NCBI RefSeq assembly: GCF_000429865.1
Contig: NZ_AUCR01000001.1
Coordinates: forward strand, 248,001-312,000
Length of the DNA stretch: 64,000 bases
Reading direction: 5' to 3'
From: Cucumibacter marinus DSM 18995
Lineage (GTDB): Bacteria; Pseudomonadota; Alphaproteobacteria; Rhizobiales; Devosiaceae
Shown here: one piece after another, positions 1-9,223 of the stretch
Numbering within the stretch: position 1 is the stretch's first letter
Layout of the letters: each line of letters opens with the position of its first letter
Position numbers and translations under genes: made by a program
The notes under the pieces: generated by a model
What the model was told of the DNA's origin: nothing
The model's database searches: none
What the model saw: the letters and a program-made list of their open reading frames with translations, nothing else

Positions 1-7
1 AATCCGG

Positions 8-862
8 CTACCAGACCAGAACCCCGAGTGCCGCCGCGCCGGTACCGGCATGCAACGCGCCGAGAATGTAAAGGCCGATCCCGCCGACCGTAAAGCTGTC
101 GATACGGTCGAGTATACCCCCATGGCCGGGAATGATATCGCCGCTATCCTTTACCATGAACCAGCGCTTAAGAGCACTCTCTGCCAGGTCGCCCAACTGT
201 GCCAAAACGCTCAGGCTCGAGGCGATAATGACACCGATCCACCACGGTGAGTCGGACGCCAGCAGCCACACTACGAGACCGCCGATCGTGCCGATGATCA
301 GGCCGCCGATTGCGCCAGACCAGGTCTTTGAGGGCGAAATCTCAGGGGACAGCCGAAATCCCCCGATCAGCCGGCCCACAACCAGCGCGCCGCTGTCGGT
401 GAGCCAGATCACAGCGGCCAGGAAAATCGCCGCCCAGATGCCATCAGCCGTGTCGCCACGCAGCGCCATCCAGGCGATGCCGGCGATGCCGAGCAAGGCC
501 ACTCCAGGGGCCCGGAAAAGATAGGCGCGGCTCGAATCGGCAGCGACGACAGCCACAGCAACGGCAACCGCCGTCAGAGCCAACGCTGCAAGTGAGCCGA
601 ATGCCTCGAAGGCAAAGGGGGAAGCCGCCAGCAGCGCCATCAGCGAAATCGTGCGCCAATCACGGTGGCCACCATTGATGATGGTGTCCCATTCCCTGAA
701 GGCGCCGGCGATGGTCACGGCGACGGCAAGCGCGATCAGCCAGCCGCCAAAAAAGATGGCGACCGCGACCACGGGAATCAGCACTGCCGCCGACGCCAGC
801 CGCGGCAACATATCAGACCATTTGCGCCTGGTGCTGTCTGCTCCTCCCCCGGATTCCGTCAC
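8..862 (-). CDS. cdsA: Phosphatidate cytidylyltransferase (CDP-diacylglycerol synthase)
   Basis: This integral membrane enzyme makes CDP-diacylglycerol from CTP and phosphatidate, the branch point of phospholipid synthesis. The protein has many hydrophobic segments, and near the C-terminus it carries the family signature S-x-x-K-R-x4-KD-x-G...PGHGGxxDRxDS. I chose the GTG at 862, which overlaps the uppS TAG stop by one base and gives 284 aa, the usual family length. An ATG at 811 is the alternative start. It follows uppS directly, so the two lipid-carrier genes are translationally coupled. The enzyme assignment is firm; the start is less certain. Confidence 0.95.
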   Translation of the reverse strand: MTESGGGADSTRRKWSDMLPRLASAAVLIPVVAVAIFFGGWLIALAVAVTIAGAFREWDTIINGGHRDWRTISLMALLAASPFAFEAFGSLAALALTAVAVAVAVVAADSSRAYLFRAPGVALLGIAGIAWMALRGDTADGIWAAIFLAAVIWLTDSGALVVGRLIGGFRLSPEISPSKTWSGAIGGLIIGTIGGLVVWLLASDSPWWIGVIIASSLSVLAQLGDLAESALKRWFMVKDSGDIIPGHGGILDRIDSFTVGGIGLYILGALHAGTGAAALGVLVW

Positions 863-1617
863 TAGCGGTTCTCCAGGGCGCCATAGCGGCGTTGACGCTG
901 GCCAAATTCGAGCAGGACGTCGCGAAACGTGTCTTCGTCGAAATCGGGCCAGCACTGGTCGATGAAGATGAACTCGGAATAGGCAGCCTGCCAGAGCAGG
1001 AAGTTGGAGAGCCGCTTTTCGCCGCCAGTTCGCAGAATGAGATCGGGATCCGGAATGTCGCGGGTATAGAGGTTCTCGCCCACCATGTCGGCGGTGATTG
1101 CGTCCGGTGCCAGCTCGCCCGAGGCAACCTGGCGCGCAATCTTGCGCATTGCCGAAGCGAGCTCGAACTTGGCCCCGTAGTTGAATGCCAGGTTGAGTTG
1201 CATGCGGGTGCCACTGGCCGTCCGGCTCTCGACCTGATCGAGCAGGCCGCAGATGGTCTTGTCGAGCCCTTCGCGCTCGCCCAGCACCTTCACGCGAATG
1301 CCGTTTTTAACAAAACGCTCAAGTTCTGCCGCAACATAGCGCCGCAACAAATTGAAAAGAAAGGAGACTTCTTCCTTCGGGCGCCGCCAATTCTCTGAAG
1401 AAAAGCTGTAAACGGTCACAAATTCGATGCCCTGACGGGCTGAAAGTTCGATCAGCCGGCCCAGCGCCTCAACACCCGCCTTGTGCCCCTCGGTCCGGGG
1501 CTTGCCCCGGGCCTGGGCCCAACGCCCGTTCCCGTCCATGATCACGCCCAGATGGCGCGGCACGGCATGTGCATTCTCCAAGGGAGGCTGTTGGACGGAA
1601 GCGGGCTCATTGGCCAT
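862..1617 (-). CDS. uppS: Isoprenyl (undecaprenyl) diphosphate synthase
   Basis: This cis-prenyltransferase builds the C55 lipid carrier for peptidoglycan and other envelope polymers by adding isopentenyl units to farnesyl diphosphate. The 251-residue protein has the diagnostic MDGNGRWA motif near residues 27-34, whose Asp is catalytic. It also has the conserved RTGGE...SNFLLWQxAYSE block near residue 200. It lies 19 bases downstream of frr and overlaps cdsA by one base, the usual frr-uppS-cdsA order. The protein is soluble or membrane-associated in the cytoplasm. Confidence 0.97.
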   Translation of the reverse strand: MANEPASVQQPPLENAHAVPRHLGVIMDGNGRWAQARGKPRTEGHKAGVEALGRLIELSARQGIEFVTVYSFSSENWRRPKEEVSFLFNLLRRYVAAELERFVKNGIRVKVLGEREGLDKTICGLLDQVESRTASGTRMQLNLAFNYGAKFELASAMRKIARQVASGELAPDAITADMVGENLYTRDIPDPDLILRTGGEKRLSNFLLWQAAYSEFIFIDQCWPDFDEDTFRDVLLEFGQRQRRYGALENR

Positions 1618-1636
1618 CGGGGGGGACCATCCCAGG

Positions 1637-2194
1637 TTAGACCTGCATGATTTCTTTTTCTTTGGTCGCGAGCATCTCGTCGATCTGGGCTACGGCATCG
1701 TCGGTTGCCTTTTGCACCTGATCGGACTGGGAATGCATCTCGTCCTGGCTCATGTCGCCGTCTTTTTCGAGCTTCTTGAGGATGTCCATCCCGTCACGGC
1801 GGATGTGCCGCACTGCCACGCGGGCCTGCTCGGCATACTGATGGGCAACCTTGGTGATCTCGCGGCGCCGCTCTTCGTTGAGTTCGGGCAACGGAACGCG
1901 GATCAGCGTGCCTTCAGATGCTGGGTTGAGACCAAGGCCGGATTCGCGGATGGCCTTGTCGACGGCTGCGGTCATCGATTTGTCCCAGACCTGCACGGTG
2001 ATGAGCCGTGCCTCGGGTGCGGAAACCGTCGCGACCTGATTGATCGGCATCTGCGAACCATAGGCGTCGACCATGACCGGATCGAGCATGCTGGAGCTGG
2101 CGCGACCGGTTCTCAGCCCGGCAAACTCTTCCTTGAGCGTGCCAATCGACTTCTGCATTCGCGAACGGATGTCATTAAGTGAGTAGTCTGACAT
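1637..2194 (-). CDS. frr: Ribosome recycling factor
   Basis: RRF works with EF-G to split post-termination ribosomes. At 185 residues it is exactly the family length. The sequence has the typical RTGRAS...[11 protein letters not shown] stretch near residues 29-47 and a long charged helical body. It is followed by uppS after 19 bases and preceded by pyrH after 33 bases, the standard tsf-pyrH-frr arrangement. Nothing unusual is visible. Confidence 0.97.
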   Translation of the reverse strand: MSDYSLNDIRSRMQKSIGTLKEEFAGLRTGRASSSMLDPVMVDAYGSQMPINQVATVSAPEARLITVQVWDKSMTAAVDKAIRESGLGLNPASEGTLIRVPLPELNEERRREITKVAHQYAEQARVAVRHIRRDGMDILKKLEKDGDMSQDEMHSQSDQVQKATDDAVAQIDEMLATKEKEIMQV

Positions 2195-2227
2195 TTTTCG
2201 AGTCCCTTGTCTGGCGCGAACCGACCC

Positions 2228-2941
2228 TCAGGCGATGGTGGTCGAGCGCGCCGTCCCTTCAAGCACTGCCGGTAAACCGCCCTCGGAATCAAGGGCATAT
2301 ACCAGAATTGGCAGATTGTTTTCGCGCGCGATGGCAAATGCCGCCATATCCATGACGCGCAGACCGCGCCGCAAGACCTCATCGTGTGAAATCTCGTCAA
2401 AGCGCTCGGCATCAGGATTAATCGCCGGGTCTTCCGAATAGACGCCGTCGACCTTGGTGGCCTTGATCACTGCGTCGCAATCGAGTTCCACAGCCTTGAG
2501 CACGGCGGCAGTGTCCGTCGTAAAGAACGGATTGCCCGTCCCTCCCCCGAACACGGCAATCGAGCCATCCTCGATCGCCGCACGCGCTCCGCGCACGGTG
2601 AAGTTATCCGCAACCAACGGTATGTCGAGGTTGGAGAACACCTTGGACTTGCCACCGTTCTGATTGACGGCATCGCCTATGGCGAGCGCGTTGATCACGG
2701 TGGACAACATGCCCATGTAATCGCCGACAACGCGGTCGGCACCCTTGGCCGCCACGGCCATGCCCCGGAAGATGTTGCCGCCTCCCACGACAACGGCAAC
2801 CTGGACACCGGAATTGGCGATTTCGATGAGCTGGGTGGCTACGATGTTGAGGAGCTTGACCTCAAGACCGAAAGAGTGATCTCCGGCGAGCGCTTCGCCG
2901 GAGACCTTGACGAGTATTTTCTTGAGCGGTCTGGTCGACAT
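2228..2941 (-). CDS. pyrH: Uridylate kinase (UMP kinase)
   Basis: This enzyme phosphorylates UMP to UDP in pyrimidine nucleotide synthesis and is the bacterial hexameric amino-acid-kinase type. The 237-residue protein starts with the KxxLVKVSGEAL nucleotide-binding strand. It carries VGGGNIFRG near residue 55 and FGGGTGNPFFTTDTAA near residue 135, both typical of PyrH. It sits between tsf and frr and was probably co-transcribed with them. Confidence 0.97.
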   Translation of the reverse strand: MSTRPLKKILVKVSGEALAGDHSFGLEVKLLNIVATQLIEIANSGVQVAVVVGGGNIFRGMAVAAKGADRVVGDYMGMLSTVINALAIGDAVNQNGGKSKVFSNLDIPLVADNFTVRGARAAIEDGSIAVFGGGTGNPFFTTDTAAVLKAVELDCDAVIKATKVDGVYSEDPAINPDAERFDEISHDEVLRRGLRVMDMAAFAIARENNLPILVYALDSEGGLPAVLEGTARSTTIA

Positions 2942-2995
2942 AAGCCGCTGGTTGCCCCTGTTCTTGGCTGCGGCGATTCCGCTGCGGGGGCAAAC

Positions 2996-3922
2996 TTATG
3001 CGGTGCCGGCAGTCGCCGCAACCTCGGCTGCGAAGTCGCTCTCTTCCTTTTCCACGCCTTCGCCGAGGGCGAAGCGTTCAAAAGCGGTGATCTTGACCGG
3101 TGCGCCAACATCCTTGGCGGCATTCTCGAGCACCTTCTCGATGCGGGTTTCCCCGTCGATCACATAGACCTGGGAGAGAAGACAGACTTCTTCATAGTAT
3201 TTGCGCAGACGGCCTTCGACCATCTTGTCGACGATCTCGGCGGGCTTGCCGGACGCCTTGGCCTGTTCCTCGAACACCGCACGCTCACGGGCAACCTCGT
3301 CAACGTCAAGGCCGTCGGGGCCTAGCGCCTTGGGCTGTGCAGCTGCGATGTGCATGGCGATCTGGCGACCGAGCTCTTCGAGCTTGGCCTTGTCGCCGGT
3401 GGATTCCAGACCCACCAGGATGCCGATCTTGCCGAGACCATCGGCCACAGCGGTATGGACATAGGTGCCGATCACGCCGTCAGAGACCTTGACCTGAGCC
3501 GCGCGGCGAAGGGTCATGTTCTCGCCGATCTTGGCAATGGCTTCGGTGACTTCGTCAGCAACCGAGTGGCTCTTGCCGGGATAGGCAGCGGCAGCGAGCT
3601 TTTCGGCGCTCTCGCCTTCGGTGACGGCCAGCTTGGCCACGTCGGCCACGAGCTTCTGGAACGCTTCGTTGCGGGCAACGAAGTCGGTTTCAGAGTTCAG
3701 CTCGACCACGGCACCATTGGTGCCGTCGACGGCCACGCCAACGAGACCCTCGGCAGCCACACGGCCGGCCTTCTTGGCGGCCTTGGCGAGGCCCTTGGTA
3801 CGCAGCCAATCGATCGCGGCTTCCATATCGCCGTCGGTTTCGGTCAGCGCCTTCTTGCAGTCCATCATGCCCACGCCGGTGAGCTCACGCAGTTCTTTGA
3901 CCTGTGCGGAAGTAATCGCCAT
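2996..3922 (-). CDS. tsf: Translation elongation factor Ts
   Basis: EF-Ts is the GDP/GTP exchange factor for EF-Tu. The 308-residue protein begins with the conserved UBA-like N-domain ([16 protein letters not shown], residues 10-25). The SETDFVARN motif, which contacts EF-Tu, lies near residue 78. It is 67 bases downstream of rpsB, the near-universal rpsB-tsf pair. The length is typical for Alphaproteobacteria. Confidence 0.97.
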   Translation of the reverse strand: MAITSAQVKELRELTGVGMMDCKKALTETDGDMEAAIDWLRTKGLAKAAKKAGRVAAEGLVGVAVDGTNGAVVELNSETDFVARNEAFQKLVADVAKLAVTEGESAEKLAAAAYPGKSHSVADEVTEAIAKIGENMTLRRAAQVKVSDGVIGTYVHTAVADGLGKIGILVGLESTGDKAKLEELGRQIAMHIAAAQPKALGPDGLDVDEVARERAVFEEQAKASGKPAEIVDKMVEGRLRKYYEEVCLLSQVYVIDGETRIEKVLENAAKDVGAPVKITAFERFALGEGVEKEESDFAAEVAATAGTA

Positions 3923-3989
3923 GTCGAATCTCCTTGTCGGCCGCTCCTGCTGGCGGCCCGTTCTCGATGAAGCGGTCTTTAGCGTCTGC

Positions 3990-5138
3990 TTATGACGCCT
4001 GTTTGGCCAGTTCGGTGGCCTGACCGATCCAGTCGTCGCGTTCGATGCGGCCCTTGAAGTTCAGCCGATCGTCAACCCGCACGATGTCCTCGTTCGAGAA
4101 GTTCGCGATCTGGGCATAAGTGGTGATGCCGAGATCATTGAGCTTCTGCTCCAGGACGGGCCCGACCCCGGTGATCTTCTTGAGATCATCCTTGCCTTCA
4201 GGGGCAGTGAACAGCGGACCTTCGTCTTCGCTGTCCGCTTCCTTGGCCGCGGGTGCTTCCTTGGCGGCGGGCGCCTCCTTGGCGGCCGGCGCTTCCTTGG
4301 CGGCGGGAGCAGCCTCGACAGCAGGTGCGGCCTCAGCGGGGGCTTCTGCAGCCGGAGCGGCCTCAGCAACGCCGGCTTCTTCAGCTGCAGCCAGGGCCGG
4401 CTCTTCGAGAACCTCGACAGCCTCGCCCAGATCATGGCCATGCGCGGCCGAAGACCGCGAGATGCCGTCGATGGCAGCCTTGGCAATCAGGTCGCAGTAC
4501 AATTCGATGGCGCGGGCAGCATCGTCATTGCCCGGAACCGGCACATCGACAGTGTCCGGATCGCAATTGGTGTCGACGATCGCTACAACCGGGATACCCA
4601 GGCGGCGTGCTTCGTGCAGCGCGATGGATTCCTTGTTGGTGTCGATGACGAACAGCAGATCCGGCAGGTTGCCCATGTCCTTGATGCCGCCAAGGTCGCG
4701 CTCGAGACGCTCCATTTCACGGCTGAGATTGAGGCGTTCCTTCTTGGTCAGACCCTGCATGCCTTCGGCTTCCTGCTCCTCGAGCGCCTTGAGGCGGGCG
4801 ATGGAGTTGGAAATGGTCTGCCAGTTGGTCAGCATGCCGCCGAGCCAGCGGGAGTTGACGAAATACTGGGCAGACTGCCGGGCGGCATTGGCCACAACCG
4901 GAGCAGCCTGGCGCTTGGTACCGACGAACAGAACGCGGCCACCTTCGGCCACGGTGTCGGACACCATCTGCAGCGCCTGGTAGAGCGCGGGAACGGTCTG
5001 CTGAAGGTCAATGATGTGGATGTCGTTACGCACACCGAAGATGAAACGCTCCATCTTGGGGTTCCAACGGTGCTTCTGGTGACCGAAATGGACACCTGCT
5101 TCGAGCAACTGACGAATCGAAAAATCGGGCAGCGCCAT
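3990..5138 (-). CDS. rpsB: 30S ribosomal protein S2 with Ala-rich linker and C-terminal helix-hairpin-helix-like module
   Basis: Residues 1 to about 240 are a normal S2 (start [32 protein letters not shown] near 97-108; DTNKESIAL and [14 protein letters not shown] further on). The remaining 140 residues are an extension: an acidic Ala/Pro/Glu linker with four APAAKE repeats, then a folded-looking tail of about 65 residues beginning [17 protein letters not shown]. The GVG hairpin pattern resembles a helix-hairpin-helix domain. The same tail, about 68% identical by my count, ends NuoE in this window. S2 is usually 230-260 aa, so 382 aa is long. The core function is certain; the role of the extension is unknown. 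Confidence 0.96.
   Translation of the reverse strand: MALPDFSIRQLLEAGVHFGHQKHRWNPKMERFIFGVRNDIHIIDLQQTVPALYQALQMVSDTVAEGGRVLFVGTKRQAAPVVANAARQSAQYFVNSRWLGGMLTNWQTISNSIARLKALEEQEAEGMQGLTKKERLNLSREMERLERDLGGIKDMGNLPDLLFVIDTNKESIALHEARRLGIPVVAIVDTNCDPDTVDVPVPGNDDAARAIELYCDLIAKAAIDGISRSSAAHGHDLGEAVEVLEEPALAAAEEAGVAEAAPAAEAPAEAAPAVEAAPAAKEAPAAKEAPAAKEAPAAKEADSEDEGPLFTAPEGKDDLKKITGVGPVLEQKLNDLGITTYAQIANFSNEDIVRVDDRLNFKGRIERDDWIGQATELAKQAS
4237..4308 (-). repeat. Four tandem 18-nt repeats in the rpsB linker
   Basis: Four consecutive 18-base units (4237-4254, 4255-4272, 4273-4290, 4291-4308) differ by only a few bases. Each encodes one APAAKE hexapeptide of the S2 linker. Such in-frame repeats can change copy number by slippage without disturbing the flanking domains. 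Confidence 0.85.
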
Positions 5139-5256
5139 GGCTGACTTCTCCTTTACCGGTTATGCCGCCGCAGGGGATGTGTCCGGGTTTTCCGGCACCG
5201 GTTGGTCATTCCGACACGGAATGGCCGCCCCTGCGTGTGAATTTACGCGTGGGCTC

Positions 5257-5284
5257 TCTATAACAAGCCGGATGGGAGCGCAAG
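5257..5284 (-). promoter_or_regulatory. Likely rpsB promoter
   Basis: On the minus strand, CTTGCG (5284-5279) and TATAGA (5262-5257) are separated by 16 bases. This matches the alphaproteobacterial housekeeping pattern CTTG...TATA. It would give a 5' leader of about 110 bases ahead of rpsB. That leader contains a 7-bp hairpin (CATTCCG...CGGAATG near 5207-5223), which might serve autoregulation by S2. The regulatory role is inference. Confidence 0.5.
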
Positions 5285-5335
5285 CCCGGTGTTGCGCGGG
5301 GTTGAGCCGTGTTCCGCCGCAGTCAACAGAGGACC

Positions 5336-8300
5336 TCAGGCGAGACGTGCGTCGGTGACCCCGGGTGCGGCGCGGATCGCGCTGGCGATTTCAGGAGAAA
5401 CCCGATAGCCGCCCGGCAGCTCGATCTCGTATTCATGGGCGGCCTCGGGCCGATCGAGGACCAGCGAAACGGTGCCGTCGCCCCCTTTTTTCAGCAATGC
5501 CTTGATGTGCGACAGGCATTCGGCCGTTTCAGCAAAGATCGTCAGTCGATGCGAAAGGCGCTCGGCCGCCTTCTCGATCGGCTGGGCGCGCGCCAGGGTG
5601 AGACGTACACCGTCAGGCCGCGCTTCTGCTGAAACCTCGAGGATCACCGAGTTCCCCGGCTCAAGCACTTCACCATATTCCGCCAGCTGCTCGGAAAAAG
5701 CGACGCATTCATAGGCGCCGGTCGAATCCGAAAGGTTCATGATCGCCATCTGCGAGCCGCGGCGAGTTTTGCGGTCCTGCCTTGTGGCAATCGTGCCCGC
5801 CACCCGCCCTGCGGTCGCCCCTTCTCTTGCCGCCTTCTCGAAAGTCGACCAGGGCTGGACGCGCAGGCCGGCGAACAACTCCTCATAGGCATCGAGCGGA
5901 TGGGCTGACAGGTAAAACCCGATGGCAGAGAATTCCCGCGCCAGTTTCTCGGTCGGCGACCAGGGCTCATAGTTATCCGGCAGGCGCACAGGCTCGGGTT
6001 TGTCGGCAGAGAACATGTCGACAATCCCGTCATCGCGCGCCGAGGCCGAACGCTGCGAAGTCGCCACGATTGTGTCGAGAACGGCAACCACCCGCTCACG
6101 CTGAGGCACCAGCGTGTCGAAAGCGCCGGCATTCACCAGGGTTTCGAGAGTGCGCTTGGAAAGGACCTTCGGATCGACCCGCGAGGCGAAGTCAGCAAGG
6201 TCTTCAAACGGCCTGTCACCGCGCGCGGCCACGATGCTTTCGGCGACGTTGCGCCCGACACCCTTCACCGCACAGAGTGAATAATGGACCTTGCCGTCCT
6301 TCACCGAAAAGATGACCTCGGAGCGGTTCACACAAGGCGGCACAAGTTCGATGTCGAGGCGCTGGGCCTCGCGCTTGAAATCGTTAAGCTTGTCGGTGTT
6401 GCCCATATCGAGCGTCATCGATGCGGCGAGGAATTCCCGCGGGTGATGCGCTTTCAGGTATGCCGTCTGATAGGAGACATAGGCATAGGCTGCGGCGTGG
6501 GCCTTGTTGAAGCCGTAATTGGCGAACTTGGCCAGCAGGTCGAAGATGGTGTCAGCCAGACCGTCGCTGATATTGTTGGCCTTGGCGCCCTCGCGGAAGC
6601 GGACCCGCTGGGAGTCCATCTCGGCCTTGATCTTCTTGCCCATGGCGCGGCGCAGAAGGTCCGCTTCGCCAAGCGAATAGCCGGACAGGTCCTGCGCGAT
6701 CGACATCACCTGTTCCTGGTAGACAATGATGCCGTAGGTCTCGGCGAGAATCGGCTCCATGAGCTTGTGAAGAACCGAACTGTCCTCACGCCCGTGCTTT
6801 CTGTTGATGAAGCTCGGGATATTGTCCATCGGGCCGGGCCGATAGAGCGCGTTCATGGCGATCAGGTCTTCGATGCGGTCGGGCTTGAGATCGATCAGCG
6901 CCCGGCGCATGCCCGGACTTTCAAACTGGAAAATGCCGTAGGTCTCGCCGCGCTGATAAATGCCGTAGGTGTCGGCATCGTCGAGCGGAATATCGTCGAT
7001 GACGAAATCGCCGCCATCGCGATTGACCATGCGTACGGCATAATCGATCACGGTCAGGGTCTTCAGACCCAGGAAGTCGAATTTGACGAGGCCGCCCGGC
7101 TCCACCCATTTCAGATTGTACTGGGTCACCGGCATATCGGACCGCGGATCGCGGTAGAGCGGCATCAATTGCTGCAGCGGGCGGTCACCGATCACGATGC
7201 CGGCGGCGTGGGTTGAGGCGTGGCGGTAAAGCCCTTCGAGCTTCTGCCCAATCTCCAGCAGCTCCGCGACGGTTTCGTCCTCGTCGCGCATCGCCTGCAG
7301 TTTCGGCTCGTCGCGGATCGCTTCCGGCAGGGTCACCGGGTTGGCAGGGTTGGCCGGCACCAGCTTGCAGATGCGGTCGACCTGCGGATACGGCATCTGC
7401 AGCACCCGGCCCACATCGCGCAGAACCGCACGGGCCTGCAGCGTTCCGAAGGTGATGATCTGGGCGACCTGGTCGGCGCCATATTTGTTCTGGACGTAGC
7501 CGATGACCTCTTCGCGCCGCTCCTGGCAGAAGTCGATATCGAAGTCCGGCATCGACACGCGTTCCGGGTTCAAAAAGCGCTCGAACAGCAAATTGTAACG
7601 CAAGGGATCGAGGTCGGTGATCGAGAGCGACCACGCGACGACCGACGCGGCGCCGGAACCACGGCCCGGGCCGACCGGGATGTCGTGAGCCTTGGCCCAT
7701 TTGATGAAGTCCGACACGATCAGGAAATAGCCGGGAAACTTCATGCGCTGAATGATGCCGAGCTCGTATTCGAGCCGCTCGTCATAATCCTTGCGCGACA
7801 TATCCGGGGCGAGGCCATAGCGCTGCAGGCGCTGCTCGAGCCCTTCGCGGGCCTGGCGGGCGAGTTCCTCCGCCTCGGCCTGCTCGGTGTCCTGCCCGGC
7901 GGCGCCGGTCGTGAACGCCGGCAGGATCGGGCCGCGCGTCATAGGGCGGAACTGCACCCGGCGGGCGATCTCGACGGTGTTTTCCAGCGCCTCGGGGAGA
8001 TCCGAGAACAGCTCGGTCATCTCCTTGCGGGTCTTGAAATAGTGCTGGTCCGACAGCTTGCGCCGATTGGTCTGGGCCAGCACCGTACCGCCCGCAATCG
8101 CCAGAAGCGCGTCATGCGCCTCATGGTCGCTCGACTTCGGAAAATAGGGCTCGTTGGTCCCGACCAGCGGCAGTCCCATGCGATAGGCGGCGTCGATCAG
8201 CACCGGTTCGGACTGGTGTTCGCGATCAAGACCGTGGCGCTGCAACTCGACGTAAAGCCGGTCACCGAAACAATCAGCCAGCGCATCGAGCCGCGCCTGG

Positions 8301-8779
8301 GCCTGCGCCTCCTGCCCGTTGACGATATAGGGGTCTATACAGCCTTCGGGCCCGCCGGTGAGGCAGATCAGACCATCAGAGCGACCATCCTGCAGCCAGT
8401 CGGCCGGGATGGTGGCGATGCCTTTCTCGCTTTCGAGATAGGCCCGGGAAATCAGCTCGGAAAGGTTGGCGAACCCCTCCTCGTTCATCGCCATCAGCAC
8501 CACGGCTTCCTTGCCGGGCGGACGGCGCTCGCCACCCCTGCCCTCATCGCGGTCACCGAAGTCCAGCGGGATCTCGCACCCAACCAGGGGCTGCAGCCCC
8601 TTGCCCGACGCCTTCTCCGAGAATTCGAGTGCGCCGAACAGGTTCGATGTGTCGGCGATGCCAAGGGCCGGCTGCTTGTCGGCCACTGCCATGTCGATCA
8701 GCTTGCCGAGCGGCAGCGCGCCTTCAAGCAGGGAGAAAGCAGAGTGGACATGCAGATGGATGAAGCCGGGCGATTCCAT
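5336..8779 (-). CDS. dnaE: DNA polymerase III alpha subunit (replicative DnaE1)
   Basis: This is the catalytic subunit of the replicative polymerase. The N-terminus has the PHP domain start (FIHLHVHSAFSLLEGALP), and the palm domain carries the catalytic PDFDIDFCQERR motif. The C-terminal part contains the helix-hairpin-helix region and an OB fold (VAGTIATRQDRKTRRG onwards). At 1147 aa it matches DnaE1 rather than the SOS-type DnaE2 (ImuC), which is normally shorter and clustered with imuA/imuB; neither is present here. Directly upstream on the same strand, 86 bases away, is a 32-codon ORF with a LexA box, so part of dnaE transcription could be damage-responsive. Confidence 0.97.
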   Translation of the reverse strand: MESPGFIHLHVHSAFSLLEGALPLGKLIDMAVADKQPALGIADTSNLFGALEFSEKASGKGLQPLVGCEIPLDFGDRDEGRGGERRPPGKEAVVLMAMNEEGFANLSELISRAYLESEKGIATIPADWLQDGRSDGLICLTGGPEGCIDPYIVNGQEAQAQARLDALADCFGDRLYVELQRHGLDREHQSEPVLIDAAYRMGLPLVGTNEPYFPKSSDHEAHDALLAIAGGTVLAQTNRRKLSDQHYFKTRKEMTELFSDLPEALENTVEIARRVQFRPMTRGPILPAFTTGAAGQDTEQAEAEELARQAREGLEQRLQRYGLAPDMSRKDYDERLEYELGIIQRMKFPGYFLIVSDFIKWAKAHDIPVGPGRGSGAASVVAWSLSITDLDPLRYNLLFERFLNPERVSMPDFDIDFCQERREEVIGYVQNKYGADQVAQIITFGTLQARAVLRDVGRVLQMPYPQVDRICKLVPANPANPVTLPEAIRDEPKLQAMRDEDETVAELLEIGQKLEGLYRHASTHAAGIVIGDRPLQQLMPLYRDPRSDMPVTQYNLKWVEPGGLVKFDFLGLKTLTVIDYAVRMVNRDGGDFVIDDIPLDDADTYGIYQRGETYGIFQFESPGMRRALIDLKPDRIEDLIAMNALYRPGPMDNIPSFINRKHGREDSSVLHKLMEPILAETYGIIVYQEQVMSIAQDLSGYSLGEADLLRRAMGKKIKAEMDSQRVRFREGAKANNISDGLADTIFDLLAKFANYGFNKAHAAAYAYVSYQTAYLKAHHPREFLAASMTLDMGNTDKLNDFKREAQRLDIELVPPCVNRSEVIFSVKDGKVHYSLCAVKGVGRNVAESIVAARGDRPFEDLADFASRVDPKVLSKRTLETLVNAGAFDTLVPQRERVVAVLDTIVATSQRSASARDDGIVDMFSADKPEPVRLPDNYEPWSPTEKLAREFSAIGFYLSAHPLDAYEELFAGLRVQPWSTFEKAAREGATAGRVAGTIATRQDRKTRRGSQMAIMNLSDSTGAYECVAFSEQLAEYGEVLEPGNSVILEVSAEARPDGVRLTLARAQPIEKAAERLSHRLTIFAETAECLSHIKALLKKGGDGTVSLVLDRPEAAHEYEIELPGGYRVSPEIASAIRAAPGVTDARLA

Positions 8780-8865
8780 GATCTCTCACTTGTGCCAGTT
8801 GGCGGTTCACCCGCCAAGCGATCACTCCCGCAATTCACATGGATGACGCGCGGGAAAACGTCGGG

Positions 8866-8964
8866 TCAAGCGAGGCGTGACAGCATGTCGAGCCAGACCG
8901 TTGCGCTTGCGCAAAAGCTCACTACCGAAACCAGAGCCATGGTGTCTTTGATCCAAGCCGTCAT
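8866..8964 (-). CDS. Hydrophobic 32-residue microprotein under a LexA box (SidA-like candidate)
   Basis: The ORF is ATG at 8964 to TGA at 8866, encoding 32 residues. Translation starts MTAWIKDTMALVSVVSF and continues through Cys-Ala-Ser-Ala-Thr-Val-Trp-Leu to a short polar end (DMLSRLA). Residues 9-25 form one hydrophobic stretch long enough to span the inner membrane. A perfect GGAGG lies five bases before the ATG (8974-8970). A TATAAG box (8999-8994) directly abuts a perfect GTTC-N7-GTTC LexA operator (9001-9015). The Caulobacter SOS division inhibitor SidA is a 29-residue single-pass membrane peptide controlled in the same way. I infer similar biology from the architecture, not from recognised homology. 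The coding call is strong for so short an ORF; the function is a hypothesis. Confidence 0.65.
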   Translation of the reverse strand: MTAWIKDTMALVSVVSFCASATVWLDMLSRLA

Positions 8965-9000
8965 CGCAACCTCCATTGAATTCCTGTTTTGTTCTTATAA

Positions 9001-9015
9001 GTTCCATTTTTGTTC
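9001..9015 (-). promoter_or_regulatory. LexA (SOS) box, GTTC-N7-GTTC
   Basis: GTTC at 9001-9004 and GTTC at 9012-9015 are separated by exactly seven bases, the consensus LexA operator of Alphaproteobacteria. A third GTTC at 8991-8994 lies six bases from the first. On the minus strand the operator sits immediately upstream of TATAAG, where LexA would block RNA polymerase. The target is the 32-residue ORF at 8866-8964 and possibly dnaE beyond it. Confidence 0.8.
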
Positions 9016-9223
9016 TCGTCTAGGCACAAGCGTGTGCCTGTGTGCCGGAATGGCCGCGAAGACTAATAAAGCGTTAAAACGCCTGTGTTTCAGCGTGTGG
9101 GTTCGGTGGACAACCCGCTGCTTCGCTGTGGATTGCGGGGACCGGCGCAGTACGACAAACTCAACACTCCAAGCGAACGTATTTCCCGCCACCAGAGGTG
9201 CGCGCCAGGCGCGAGACTCAGCC

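Noticed and set aside
5139-5335. Possible S2-binding autoregulatory leader of rpsB
   Set aside because: Only one short hairpin is visible and I cannot match it to a described leader motif.
7220-9223. Long plus-strand ORF opposite dnaE that runs into the 9224 gene
   Set aside because: It is an open frame opposite a certain gene in GC-rich DNA. Only its last 136 codons (from 9224) lie outside dnaE and look coding.
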